DNA of 27,642 nt, taken from positions 1-27,642 of the forward strand of contig AJWJ01000303.1 of NCBI GenBank assembly GCA_000277445.1, in the 5' to 3' direction. The notes under the pieces were generated by a model. It was not told the origin of the DNA, searched no databases, and worked only from the letters and a program-made list of their open reading frames with translations. Position 1 is the first letter of the stretch. Every line of letters begins with the position of its first letter. The translations under genes were made by a program, and so were the position numbers. The DNA comes from Polysphondylium violaceum. Lineage: Eukaryota; Evosea; Eumycetozoa; Dictyosteliales; Dictyosteliaceae. Of this stretch, positions 8,009-18,382 are shown one piece after another.

Positions 8009-10309
8009 ATGGATGATAATAGGTCATCACAATTCTTTCGAATATTTAGAGATATTACATTGCAGAGATCTATTTTTTCATTTGTTAAATATGGTGATCA
8101 AGAACTAGATAATCATCACTATTATAGGTTTTTGAAATCAACATTTAATAGTAATATTTATCAACAAAGATTTATAATAGATAATAACAATGAATCTGTG
8201 ATTAGAGATCAGATTAATAGATATCAAAAGTTGATATCAAACCAAGAGATTGGTGGTGGTCATAGAAACCATACATTTTATCAAGATTGGATAGATTTTA
8301 ATCAAGAGATGAACTACAACTTTCATTTGGACTCTAAATATGATTTTAAACAAGTTTGTAATTCTTATAACATTCAATTAAATCCCTCATTTGGTACATT
8401 TGAAGACTTGTTTAAAGAGATGCTTTCAATTTTCCCAAAATACAAGTACCAACAACTTTTGATCATACTCGTAAACCAACAACCAAATGATACAAGTAAT
8501 CTCTTCAAACAATATATTCTACCAGTTTGTCAATCCGATCCTGGTTTGTTTCAGCTCTATCATACTCTTAAACAAGGATCAATATTTTTAAAATTGGCCG
8601 AAATGGGAATGATAGAAATTGATCCATCCGTCCAAAATCTAATTGGTGATCCTTTCTTTTTTCAACATAAAGATATTTATAGATCATTTACTGGTTGGAG
8701 TGATTATAACTTTTTCAATGAACTTATTAATTATAAATATAATAATGATAATAACAATAACAATAACAATCAACCTAATAATAGAAATGATATGGTCAAA
8801 GAAATTACAATATGGTTAATTCAAACTTCACCTTTATTTAAAAGAAAAAGACTATCAGATTTACATTCAATATATGGCGTTGAATTTGGATCAAAGGGGG
8901 ATCCATTTTTGGAATTATCAAATTCTTTTGGATGGAGTACATTGTCAATAGAGTTTATGAATTATACTATTGACAATTATAGATTTGAATTTACCTCTAA
9001 ATTGGCTGATTCATATATAAATTTAGATTTTAGAGATAGAGATCCAGAAATCTTTGATGTATTTCTTGGATTTTTAGATACATTGGGGCATTTGTATTTA
9101 AATGCTATTATTCATTTTGATGTCTATGATGTCAGACTCTCTGAGGCAATCCAACTCAATGAATATATTCAACAAAGAAGATATATTAAAATCAAGACAA
9201 AAGAGATATTTCATCATATCGTTGCTAATGATTACCATTTTAAATCAAGTATCGAGTCTTTAGAGACAGGTATCGAGCTTGGACATATGGATTATGCCAA
9301 AAGATTTTTATCCCTATATCGAAGCCAATACTCCAAAGATAATCAATCAATTGCCCAAATTATCCTGGGTCATCCTGAATTACTGGAATATATTTGTACT
9401 AAAAGTGCTTCGAATATAGTGTTTCATGAAATCCAACAAAGCCTTCTTTATCTATGTATAAAGAGATGTGACCAAGAAACATTTAACAAGGTTTATCGTT
9501 GCAAGACAACTCCTTCTCCATCTTTGTCTTCAGAGAGAAAGTTGGTTCAACAATGTATAGTCCACTCTTTTGTCTGTGCTTCTCAATGTGGTGTCAAGGA
9601 AAAAGAAAAAGCTATCCAAATGATTCAACACATGAAGTCTTTTTATGCTGGTACTCAATTCACAGAAATGCTAACAAACAGTCATAATTGTGACGATTGG
9701 GAGGTGATATTCTATCAAGATCATCTTTATTGCCGTCAAGTATTTATTCAAGATTTTAATCTATTTAAAAAGTATTCAACATTCAACAAAGCCTACAGAA
9801 ATAATGAATTGGGTAAAATCAAATACATCATTGAAACTCTCAATCCTTTGGAGCGGAAATTGATTATCGAAGATATAGAAGATCTTATTTTGGGATCAGT
9901 AGACAACAACAATATCAAGACACTCTTGTATCTCATTGAAACATTTTCCAGCCATTTATCCAACCACTTTATCGATGAATTGTCTTCATCGGCAGTGTGT
10001 AGAGATGATCAACGTTTGATTGATATCCTATTGCAAAAGACATCCATTCGTATTCCAATCCCCAACTATAGTCACAGTGACATCAGTGCTACCAGCAGCA
10101 AACAAGAATATGATCAACGTATGTTGCAAAGATGTTATCTCAATATGAAAAGATCCAAGTTTATTTCAAATTCCGATTACTTTGACTGCCATCCATTTTC
10201 ATTGATAGTAAATCCTGAATGGGACATCTACCCCCAAATTGATATTCATCCTCGAAAGATTATTACCAGAGGTAGAAATGAGATGACCAACTCGACAATT
10301 CATCGATAA
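8009..10309 (+). CDS. Large helical protein of unknown function, 766 residues
   Basis: A single exon starting at ATGGATGATAAT (8009) and open to a TAA at 10309. The N-terminus (FFRIFRDITLQRSIFSFVKY) resembles a short F-box-like or leader helix pair that I associate with dictyostelid multigene families carrying degenerate ankyrin-like helical repeats; this is recollection, not a database result. The body is Leu/Ile/Phe-rich helix hairpins without clear ankyrin consensus (for example YAKRFLSLYRSQYSKDNQ, GHPELLEYICTKSASN), broken by an Asn run at about residues 246-255. No signal peptide, membrane segment or catalytic motif is visible. It is divergent from phytochelatin synthase and 162 bp upstream of the VIT/vWA gene. 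No function is proposed. Confidence 0.85.
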   Translation: MDDNRSSQFFRIFRDITLQRSIFSFVKYGDQELDNHHYYRFLKSTFNSNIYQQRFIIDNNNESVIRDQINRYQKLISNQEIGGGHRNHTFYQDWIDFNQEMNYNFHLDSKYDFKQVCNSYNIQLNPSFGTFEDLFKEMLSIFPKYKYQQLLIILVNQQPNDTSNLFKQYILPVCQSDPGLFQLYHTLKQGSIFLKLAEMGMIEIDPSVQNLIGDPFFFQHKDIYRSFTGWSDYNFFNELINYKYNNDNNNNNNNQPNNRNDMVKEITIWLIQTSPLFKRKRLSDLHSIYGVEFGSKGDPFLELSNSFGWSTLSIEFMNYTIDNYRFEFTSKLADSYINLDFRDRDPEIFDVFLGFLDTLGHLYLNAIIHFDVYDVRLSEAIQLNEYIQQRRYIKIKTKEIFHHIVANDYHFKSSIESLETGIELGHMDYAKRFLSLYRSQYSKDNQSIAQIILGHPELLEYICTKSASNIVFHEIQQSLLYLCIKRCDQETFNKVYRCKTTPSPSLSSERKLVQQCIVHSFVCASQCGVKEKEKAIQMIQHMKSFYAGTQFTEMLTNSHNCDDWEVIFYQDHLYCRQVFIQDFNLFKKYSTFNKAYRNNELGKIKYIIETLNPLERKLIIEDIEDLILGSVDNNNIKTLLYLIETFSSHLSNHFIDELSSSAVCRDDQRLIDILLQKTSIRIPIPNYSHSDISATSSKQEYDQRMLQRCYLNMKRSKFISNSDYFDCHPFSLIVNPEWDIYPQIDIHPRKIITRGRNEMTNSTIHR

Positions 10310-10387
10310 AACTTTTTTTTGGTTTGCGCCCCTTTGATTTTAATAAAAGACCAATTCCCAAAAATAAAAAAATTTTGTAAATAAAAA

Positions 10388-10398
10388 TTTGCACCCAA
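10388..10398 (+). promoter_or_regulatory. TTTGCACCCAA box upstream of the VIT/vWA gene
   Basis: Identical to the box at 2270-2280 and placed 74 bp before the ATG at 10472. A related GC-rich string, TTTGCGCCCC, lies just upstream at about 10323-10332. A regulatory role is inferred only from recurrence. Confidence 0.35.
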
Positions 10399-10471
10399 AA
10401 AAAGGCCTCTTATTTACCCAATAATCCAGTACGATCCGAAAGAGGGAATATTAGTACGATTAGTTCTATAA

Positions 10472-12988
10472 ATGGAGAAGGTTTCCGTATTAGAAGAGTC
10501 AACATTTTATTCAGGCTACTATGAATTATTAAAAGATGAATTTGATTCTATAAACTACCAAAACAATAATATTGTTGGTTTAGCTAGTTGCAGCAACAAT
10601 TTAAATAGACATCAACAGCAGTTGTTTTGTTTACATAGATTTGATATAGATTCAGATATCACAGATACATCTACCTCAACTGTGTTTTCGCAATACTATA
10701 AAAACAATTACGATGTGCCTGTGGAAGCACGCTATTCTATTCCCCTGCCACCATTTTCAACAATATCTGCCTTTGAAATAGAATATCCGCGAGGTAAACA
10801 GTATAAAGCAATTATAAGAGACAGACTAGAGGCAGTAGACCAATACAGTGATGGTGTAGCCGATGGATGTTTATCGTTTATGGCAGAGATATCTAATATA
10901 GGTATATTTGATCTATATCTAGGCAACATATATCCTTCTTGCCCTTCTTTGGATGATGACAATGATTATGACATCGTTGTGCATATTACAATTATATCAG
11001 AGATAGGAATATGTCAATCAGATTATCATTACTTTATTCATGAGTGTTGGTTTCCCGACTATAGCTTTACATTTAATTTTAAATCAAATATCTATTTATC
11101 AGCCCCAATAAAGAATTTATCAATGAATACTAGTTTAATGGATGATTCTAATCATGAAATAGTTTACAATGATTCAAAAACAAGTGCAACAGTAACTCTT
11201 TCTACAACCTTTAACAACATCAATAACAATAATAATAACCTTCTACTTATTATATCACCAGAATTATCAAATCAACCACATTCATTGATTGAATACAATT
11301 CAAAAACAAGCTCTTATGGTGTATCCATTAGCTTTTATAATAATAGTAGTAGTAGTCTATCAAATCAATATGTAAACCAAAGATCAGAGTATATATATTT
11401 AGTAGATTGTTCAAATTCAATGAAAGGTGATCCTATAGAAAAAGTTGTATTGTAAGTAATCTTTATCAACAATTCATAGACATCGATCTAATCTATTGCT
11501 AGATCATTGGAGATTATAGTTAAAAGTTTAAATGAGAATTGTAAATTTAATATCATATGCTTTGGTTCAAGCTATATCCAATGTTTTGATGAATCGACAA
11601 TGTACACCACTCAATCTGTGGCAATAGCAAGGGAATTTATAAAGAAATCTATTAAAGCAAACTTGAGTGGAACACAGCTCTATGAACCCCTTAGACATAT
11701 CATCCAACAACCCTATGACCCACTGTATCCTAGACAATTATTTATTATCACCGATGGCCAAGTATCTGATAGACCAGAATGCATTAGTCTCTTGTTACAT
11801 GAATCAGAGTCTACAAGAATATTCTCTTTGGGCATTGGGAAAAAAGTAGATAGAGGATTGGTAATGGGATTGACGAGTGCTTGCCGAGGGTATTTTGAAT
11901 TTATTGTCGACAACAATGAAATACAAAGAAAAGTAATGAAACTAATCAATATCTCAATGGAGCCAATCATCAGTAACATTAAATTCAATTGGCAGGGACT
12001 TGATATCAAAAGCTCAGATACACACAGACCCATGTTTTTCAATGAAAGGTTGCTGATATATGGGTTAATAGAGGATGCCAGTATAGAGGATTCAAATCTT
12101 TGTCGTACAGTAGAATTAACAGGAAATGATCAATTTGGAAAAGAAATTTGCTATAAAGTAAATCTAGATTTTAAGAGTTGTAATTCTACAAAACACAAAT
12201 CCACTATATCGTTGGCAACTAAAAGGATTATCAATCATTTAGAACAACAAGAATTAAAATTCAAAATTAATAATGATCAAGAAATTAAAAGATTATCGAA
12301 AAAGCATTCTATTCTCTCAACTAAAACATCTTTTATTGTCTCAATTTTAGATCCAGATAAAGTTACAGATAACTCTATGATCAATGTCAATATTTTGAAG
12401 AAAAAAAAACCAGTATTAGTAGATAGAATTCATTCATTTAGTGGTTATTGGAGAGATAATAATAGTCATAATAATAGCAATAATAATAATAGCCATAATA
12501 ATAGCAATATTAATAATAGTCATCAAAATTCTTCAAATGATTCATTTTTCCAGAAAGTAGTGAAAAACATTTCAAATATATTTATGAATAAAAATAATAG
12601 TAGCAATAGTGGTAGCATCAGAACAAATAATATTGATAATAATATTAATAATATTAATAATAACAATAGTAATAGTAATAGTAGTCCTCATGCAAATAAT
12701 AATGATAATTTAATTGAATTAATTAAATTACAAAACATAAATGGGTCATGGAGCCAAATTAATAATTTGTTACCAATTCCAAAAATACCATTCGATTTTA
12801 AAATTGATGATGATGTATGGACAACTTTAATAGTTATATGTAAAATTAAAAATGAATATTCAAATAGAAAAATAGAATGGGCTATTTTGATACAAAAATC
12901 AATGAATTGGATTACAGAATATTTAATTAAAAATAATCTTGACCATTCAATTGACTCTTTGTTACAAATTGCCAACTCACACATTTAA
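10472..12988 (+). CDS. VIT and von Willebrand factor A domain protein, two exons
   Basis: Exon 1 is 10472-11451, intron 11452-11502 (51 bp, GTAAGT..GCTAG), exon 2 11503-12988; the join restores frame and gives 821 residues. The N-terminal region is a VIT domain (PVEARYSIPLPPFSTISAFEIEY.RGKQYKAIIRDR). A vWA domain follows, split by the intron directly after its MIDAS motif. DCSNS (Asp312, Ser314, Ser316), Thr384 in LSGTQLYEPL and Asp411 in FIITDGQVSD complete the metal-ion site, so ligand binding looks intact. After a Ser/Asn-rich linker (about residues 640-730) comes a conserved C-terminal helical module (LIELIKLQNINGSW.., then WTTLIVICKI). This architecture is known from a dictyostelid family of VIT/vWA proteins and from PARP4-like proteins; here there is no PARP domain. 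No signal peptide, so probably intracellular. Cellular role unknown. Confidence 0.92.
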
Positions 12989-13167
12989 ATTCTTGATAAT
13001 CAATAAATGAATTATAAAATTCCAATTTATCTATTTAAAAATACATGCCTATCCATAAAAGCAACGGTTGCAAAAATCTAAATTTTTTTTTTTTCATTCA
13101 GAAATTTGGGCATTTTTTGAACAAATCTTTCATAAATTACAGATACAGATATTAAATAATAATAAAA

Positions 13168-14037
13168 ATGACAACGACAAATGCAATGATAGAATCACAA
13201 TTTCAAAAAGCAGTAGAATATATATCAAAGAAATCAGATCATCTTACACTTAGTAATGAACAACAATTATATTTTTATTGCCAATTCAAACAAGCTACCA
13301 TAGGTGATATCAATACAAAATCACCACCATTCTATGATTACATTGGTAGAAGTAAATGGAATAGTTGGAAATCATTGGAGGGAATAGATAAAGTAACTGC
13401 TATGACAAACTATATAAACTATTTAACAAAAGTAGCCCCAAATTGGATAGATACAACTCAAACACCTGCCGAACCAACTGCTCAAAGTGTATTTGAAGAA
13501 GATGATCCTCAAGAACAACAACAACAAGATAAAAACAAAATGGGCCCTGTCATAAGTAGATTTTCAATGGTGGATCAAGAAACTATTGATGAATTAAATA
13601 AGAATCAGTTTGTATTACTATTATTATTAAAGATCTTTATCCACATAGAGATATATTAACCAATATAATACATATACAGAAAAGAGGATCTCAGTTATTG
13701 GGTATCTATGAATTCAATTGATAAAGTCAAAGAAATGATAAATGAAAAAAGTATAAATGAAAGAGATGAAGAGGGCAGAACACCATTGATGTGGAGTTGT
13801 GATAGAGGTTTAGTTGATATTGCAAAGTTATTGTTGGATAGCGGATCAAATGTAAATAGTCAAGATAACGAAGGCATGACACCTTTACATTATGCTTGTG
13901 TTTGTACACATAAAGAAATCATTCAACTATTACTCAGTTACAATGCTGATAAAAGCATCAAAGATAACTCTGATACCCTTCCAATTGATCTTTTAGATAG
14001 TTCATCAGATTCCGAATTAATTAAATTATTAAATTAA
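13168..14037 (+). CDS. Acyl-CoA-binding protein with ankyrin repeats (ACBD6-like), two exons
   Basis: Exon 1 is 13168-13607, intron 13608-13679 (72 bp, GTTTGT..TACAG), exon 2 13680-14037, giving 265 residues. The junction reads DELNKNQ|KEDLSYW. Residues about 8-95 form the acyl-CoA-binding domain: FQKAVEYISKKS, YFYCQFKQATIGDINTKSP and KWNSWKSLEGIDKVTAMTNYI carry the conserved Tyr, Lys and Trp that contact the CoA. After an acidic Gln-rich linker the C-terminus has ankyrin repeats: DEEGRTPLMWSCDRGLVDIAKLLLDSGSNVN and DNEGMTPLHYACVCTHKEIIQLLLSYNAD. This domain order matches ACBD6 and plant ACBP1/2, cytosolic or membrane-peripheral acyl-CoA carriers; ACBD6 has been linked to lipid remodelling and N-myristoylation. 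GTTTGT is an unusual but acceptable donor, and it is the only GT there that keeps frame with a good acceptor. The 3' end is convergent with the mL59 gene, 137 bp away. Confidence 0.93.
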
Positions 14038-14174
14038 AATAATCCCTATTATTATTATTATTTTAACTATCCTTTTCTTCTTCTTTTTACATTGAACCTA
14101 TAGCTATTGTGACTACTATTGTTGTTATTCTTGATATTGTTATTTTACTTAATGTTTTTATCGATATATATAAT

Positions 14175-14899
14175 TTATTTGTTTTTCTTTCCACCTTTCT
14201 TTGTAGCTGCAGAGGCAGAGGCAAGGAGAGTAGTGATTTTCTTCTCTTTTTCCATAGCGGCCTTTCTCTTGAGAGCCATTACCTTTGATGGAAGATGACA
14301 TGGGTATGGACCACCTTCAACATATTCTGGAATAAGAGCTGTAATAGTATTTTCGTCTTCTTTCTTCTTCTTTTCTCTTGAAGCTTTAATTTTATCTGCA
14401 AGAAGTTTAGGCATATTTTGAATAGATTCTTGAATCTTTCTTTGTCTAAAAAGTTTATATATATTGTATTGTATTAATATCTTTATCTTGCATTTATCTG
14501 CTTCTGTTATTGATTATTATTATTATCTCTTCTACTATTACTGTTGATGTTGCGCTGTTGTCATATTATTCTGCCACTATTGTTATTTACTCTGATCATA
14601 TGTTTTATGATATGTTCTGTGCAGATGAGATCATCTGTTGATAAATGATTTCTGTATAAATCTTACCTTAAAACATTATTTCTTTCCCATATAGTGAGTT
14701 TGCTTGGTCTTTCAGGGATTGGTGTCTTTTCTTTAGCAAGAGGCCATTCTAAGCCTAATTGACGAGTACAATGCTTTTCTAAAACAGCCAATTGTCTACC
14801 TGAAATCTTTGGTTGATGCCAACCGGATGATGATCTTTGTGGTTTTGAAAATTTGACTAATGCTTCAACATTAATCATATGTTTAACTACATTAGCCAT
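14175..14899 (-). CDS. Mitochondrial large-subunit ribosomal protein, mL59/MRPL25 type, two exons
   Basis: Exon 1 is 14899-14667, intron 14666-14446 (221 bp, GTAAGA..TTTTTAG), exon 2 14445-14175; the join gives 167 residues across NNVLR|QRKIQES. Key segments are SGWHQPKISGRQLAVLEKHC, then LGLEWPLAKEKTPIPERPSK, then QESIQNMPKLLADKIKASRE and a Lys/Ala-rich tail ending KKGGKKNK. The order 'W-P-IS-R--A-L-K', 'P-ERPSK' and 'I--MP-L-----K' is that of the mL59 domain of yeast MRPL25, related to animal mL64. The protein would be part of the mitochondrial large ribosomal subunit, probably imported by its basic N-terminus. The intron is long for a dictyostelid, and I found no RNA gene in it. Family assignment is from remembered consensus, hence moderate confidence. 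Confidence 0.7.
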
Positions 14900-15006
14900 T
14901 TTATATTATACTATATATACAATATCTACAACAACAGCAGTTATATGACTCTCGGCTGAATTTGATTTTTTTTATTTTTTTTGCAACAAAAAAAAAAAAT
15001 AGATAC

Positions 15007-15037
<31 letters not shown>

Positions 15038-15152
15038 GTGCTCGCATATGAAGAGGCCTTTTCTTGTTTGATGATATATATCAATTATAATGAGAGAAGG
15101 CTTGGTCATATATATAGATAGATAAATGTTTTAATAAGGGTTTTTTTATTTT
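14900..15152. other. Intergenic homopolymer-rich region
   Basis: This is 253 bp between the start of the mL59 gene and the 3' end of the kinase gene. It holds opposed T and A runs (about 14967-14983 T-rich, A11-12 near 14988-14999, A24 near 15008-15031) that could fold on each other. It serves as promoter area for mL59 and 3' flank for the kinase. No gene seen. Confidence 0.4.
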
Positions 15153-17668
15153 TTACAAGTTTATTGAATTTACTAAATTTGTACAGATATCTTTATATTT
15201 CCAAGTATCGCCGCTGATTCTCTTTAATTGAATACCGGTTAGATCTAAGTTACTAATTTTAACGATTTCAATTTGGAATTTTACAGCATTTTCATCATCA
15301 TAACAAAGGAATACATAGGGACCTTTCTTTTTAGTAAAGAATCCACTCTCTTTTAATGATCTTTTAACCTCAACAATAGTTTTCTCGGGTGACTTGTTTG
15401 TTGTAGTTGAGGATTTAAATACACCACCTTTGGATGTTCTTGGACTTGCCAAATGCTCATTCTTTTCAATTACATCGTTTGGATTACCACCATGCATTCT
15501 TGAATCCAAACTCATTCTTCTATTTGTTTTTGGTGCTTCGACAACTGGTTGATTAGTTACACCATTGGAAAGGAATGTATTAATATCAACTAGAGTGCTT
15601 CTAAGTGGATTATTATTGTTGTTGGTGTTGTTGTTGTTGTTATTGATTAATGAATTTAAAGCTGAAGGAAATAGAGGGCATTCATATAATGCAGATGAGC
15701 CTTCAATAGCAGAGGTTTTCTTTAATTGATGAATTGTATCTCTCATTTCATTCATAGCTAAATCTCTTTCCTGTTGTGAATATTGTTGTTGATGATCCTC
15801 ATCTTCTTCCATTAAAGTATTTGGAATTGATGATACACCAATAGAATATCTTCTATGTTGTTGTGATTGTTGTTGTTGTTGTTGTAATAATAATTGTTGT
15901 TGTTGTTGCTGTTGATTTAGTTCTTCTTGTTGTTGTTGACTAATCCAATTTGATTGATAATATAAAGGTTTATCAGCACTAGAGCCATTAACAATATTTG
16001 TTTTTCTTCTTGGAGAAGATTGTTGTTGAACTGAAGCTTGTGCAACCGACGATGGTTTAAATGATGCAGATGGTGATTGAGGTGAAATTTGGAAAGGGGC
16101 AGAAAGAGATGAAAGAAGAGTAGGTATTTTTGATAATTCATGCTTTGTCTCTTGATTTGGATCAGATTGTCTTCTTGGTAATTGTTGATTATCCAATGAT
16201 TCTTCCAAATCTTCAAAATCAACATCTAAATCTTTCAAATGAATTTCTTTAATAAATGAACTTGGTGATCCACCTTCAACACTTGTAGCATTTGATCCTC
16301 TAGATTCAGTCTTAAAACTGTCTGTATCAATTGATGAAGTATCATCCTCTGGAATTGATGCCAAAGAGTTTGATGATGGTATTTTTTTATCCAATAATAA
16401 TTTCTATTTTGATTATATTGATTAATTGAGTGAGTGAATAATAGTTTAAAAGATAGAACATATTAATATAACAATAAATTACCTTTGGTTTTAATATATC
16501 CAATTTTGATTTTAATTTTTCAACTTCTTTATCAGCGAATCGGTCTAATAAGAGATGATAAACATTTACTATTCCACAATTTTCATTTCTTAAAATTGTA
16601 TCACGAGTTTCTTTTGAATTTTGGAAACCAAGGGAAACAAGATGATTATAGATATCTTCTTTAATTTCATACACTGGCTCTCTTGGGGGTAGGAAAGATT
16701 TTGGTATTTCATCATAATCTATATTGGTCCATGGATGATTCTTTAGTTCTTGAATGGTTGCTCTTTCCTTGGGATTTGGATTAATCATTCGCCGCAAGAT
16801 ATTTACAGCTTCACGAGATAAATGAGTGGGATCCTCATAGTGACCATGAACACTGTGATAACTAATCTCTGCTTGTGAATCACCCTCCCATGGGAGATTA
16901 CCACACATGACTGCATACATAATTACACCTAAACTCCAGATATCCACAGGGGGACCTAAATATTTTTCGGCTTTTAGAATCTCTGGTGCTGCATACAAGG
17001 GTGATCCACAAAAACTTTCCATCAACTTTCCGGGTTGCATATTGTTACTGAGACCAAAATCACTGATCTTTATGTTTCCGTTCGAGTCCAACAAAAGGTT
17101 CTCTGGTTTTAAATCTCTGTGTACAATTAAATTTGCGTGGCAATATTCAATGGCCGAGATGATTTGTCGAAAAAACTTTCTTGCCTCCTTTTCCTTGATA
17201 TATTCTCTGGCTACGATATAATCAAAAAGCTCTCCACCTGACACATATTCTACGATTAAATAGGTGGTTGATTCTTCTTCTTTTTTATCAACTACGTCCA
17301 ATAACTTTACAATATTTGGATGATCCAACAGTTTCATAATATCAATTTCTCTTAGACATGTTTCCTTTTGTTTAATTGATAATTTATTATTTTTAATAAA
17401 TTTAATTGCAACCTATATGATTATTTAATTCTAATATTAATATATGCACTCTTAGACTATAATTAATATTTGATAAATACATTTTCTTTTGTAGATACAT
17501 GGGTGCCTAATTTGACTTTACCAAAGGTCCCATTTCCTAAAGTTTTTCCAACTTCATAGGAACCGACATGATCAATTCTTATTTTTTTTTTTTTGGAATC
17601 ACTGAATTGGCAATCGATGAAGCCAATGATCCATATGATGATGATCTATTCATTTGGATATCATTCAT
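15153..17668 (-). CDS. AMPK-related (CAMKL) Ser/Thr protein kinase with UBA-like and KA1 domains, three exons
   Basis: Exon 1 is 17668-17481, exon 2 17412-16483, exon 3 16403-15153; both introns are GT..AG and phase 0. Together they give about 790 residues. The kinase domain runs from VGSYEVGKTLGNGTFGKVKLG (Gly loop), VAIKF (catalytic Lys, first codons of exon 2) and HRDLKPEN to DFG and SFCGSPLYAAPE. A UBA-like segment follows (IYNHLVSLGF..ENCGIVNVYHLLL). Exon 3 encodes a Ser/Gln-rich linker and a C-terminal KA1 domain ending LKRISGDTWKYKDICTNLV. This is the plan of SNF1/AMPK, MARK and NUAK kinases, which control energy status, polarity and growth; it is not the canonical snfA sequence. Two oddities: the T-loop residue equivalent to AMPK Thr172 is Ser, and the ATG frame of exon 1 (MNDIQMNRSSS...) is out of frame with the kinase across an A13 run (17582-17594). 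Confidence 0.9.
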
Positions 17669-18355
17669 TTTATTATTGATTATTGTTGATTATTTCTTAT
17701 TATTATTATTATTATTTATTATTTCGCAATAGTCAACGACTTAAATAACTAATCTTCGAGACCTTTTTTTCTAAAAATTATTGGAAAAAGTGTGCTAGCT
17801 CTGAAATGGAATTTAATTAAAATTAATATTCAGAAAATTTAAAAATAGAATCTAAAAATGTATTTTTTTTTAAAATCTAGAAAATAACTTTTTTTGGTAA
17901 AAAGCTATAATTATAAATGTTTTTAAAACACACAAGTCATATCACAATGGCAAATCATTGACATTTAATTAAATGGCGACAACAGGAACGAAACTTATTT
18001 GAACAAAAATGTTAAACATAGTTGACCATTTTAGAAAAACTTACAAAAATACAAGACAAACAACAATAATTTTTTAATTAATATAATTTTATATTAATTG
18101 TAAATTTAATATTTATGTTTATAGTCAAAATAGACAATGTACAAAAGAAAAAAGGGCATTTATGATTTAAATAGAAACAGAAAAAACACCACCACAATTA
18201 CCAAAAACAACACACAACAATAAAATAAAAATATAAATGTGTTTATAATTGCAATATTTAGTATTTACGTTAACTATTGGTACTATCGATTGCTATTTGA
18301 TTTTAAAAGAATTCTGTTCTGTTAACACTAAATATAGAATAATACATATATATTA
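17669..18355. promoter_or_regulatory. Probable 5' leader and promoter region of the kinase gene
   Basis: AT-rich sequence upstream (minus sense) of the kinase ATG, with AAT/TAA triplets directly before it. An acceptor-like ATTTCAG on the minus strand near 17800 would allow a non-coding upstream exon, but no partner exon is proven. No coding region seen on either strand. Confidence 0.3.
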
Positions 18356-18382
18356 AACAACAACAACAACAACAACAACACA
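18356..18382. repeat. (AAC)n microsatellite
   Basis: About nine AAC/CAA units in a row, typical of dictyostelid simple repeats and here outside any supported gene. Confidence 0.8.

Noticed and set aside
11713-12984. Minus-strand frames within the VIT/vWA gene
   Set aside because: Antisense of a conserved vWA domain; composition driven by the coding strand.
14446-14666. Intron of the mL59 gene as host of a snoRNA
   Set aside because: It has a small inverted repeat (AGATGA..TCATCT) but no box C, D, H or ACA motif in suitable places.
18356-18382. CRISPR-like repetition
   Set aside because: Plain AAC triplets without spacers; a microsatellite.
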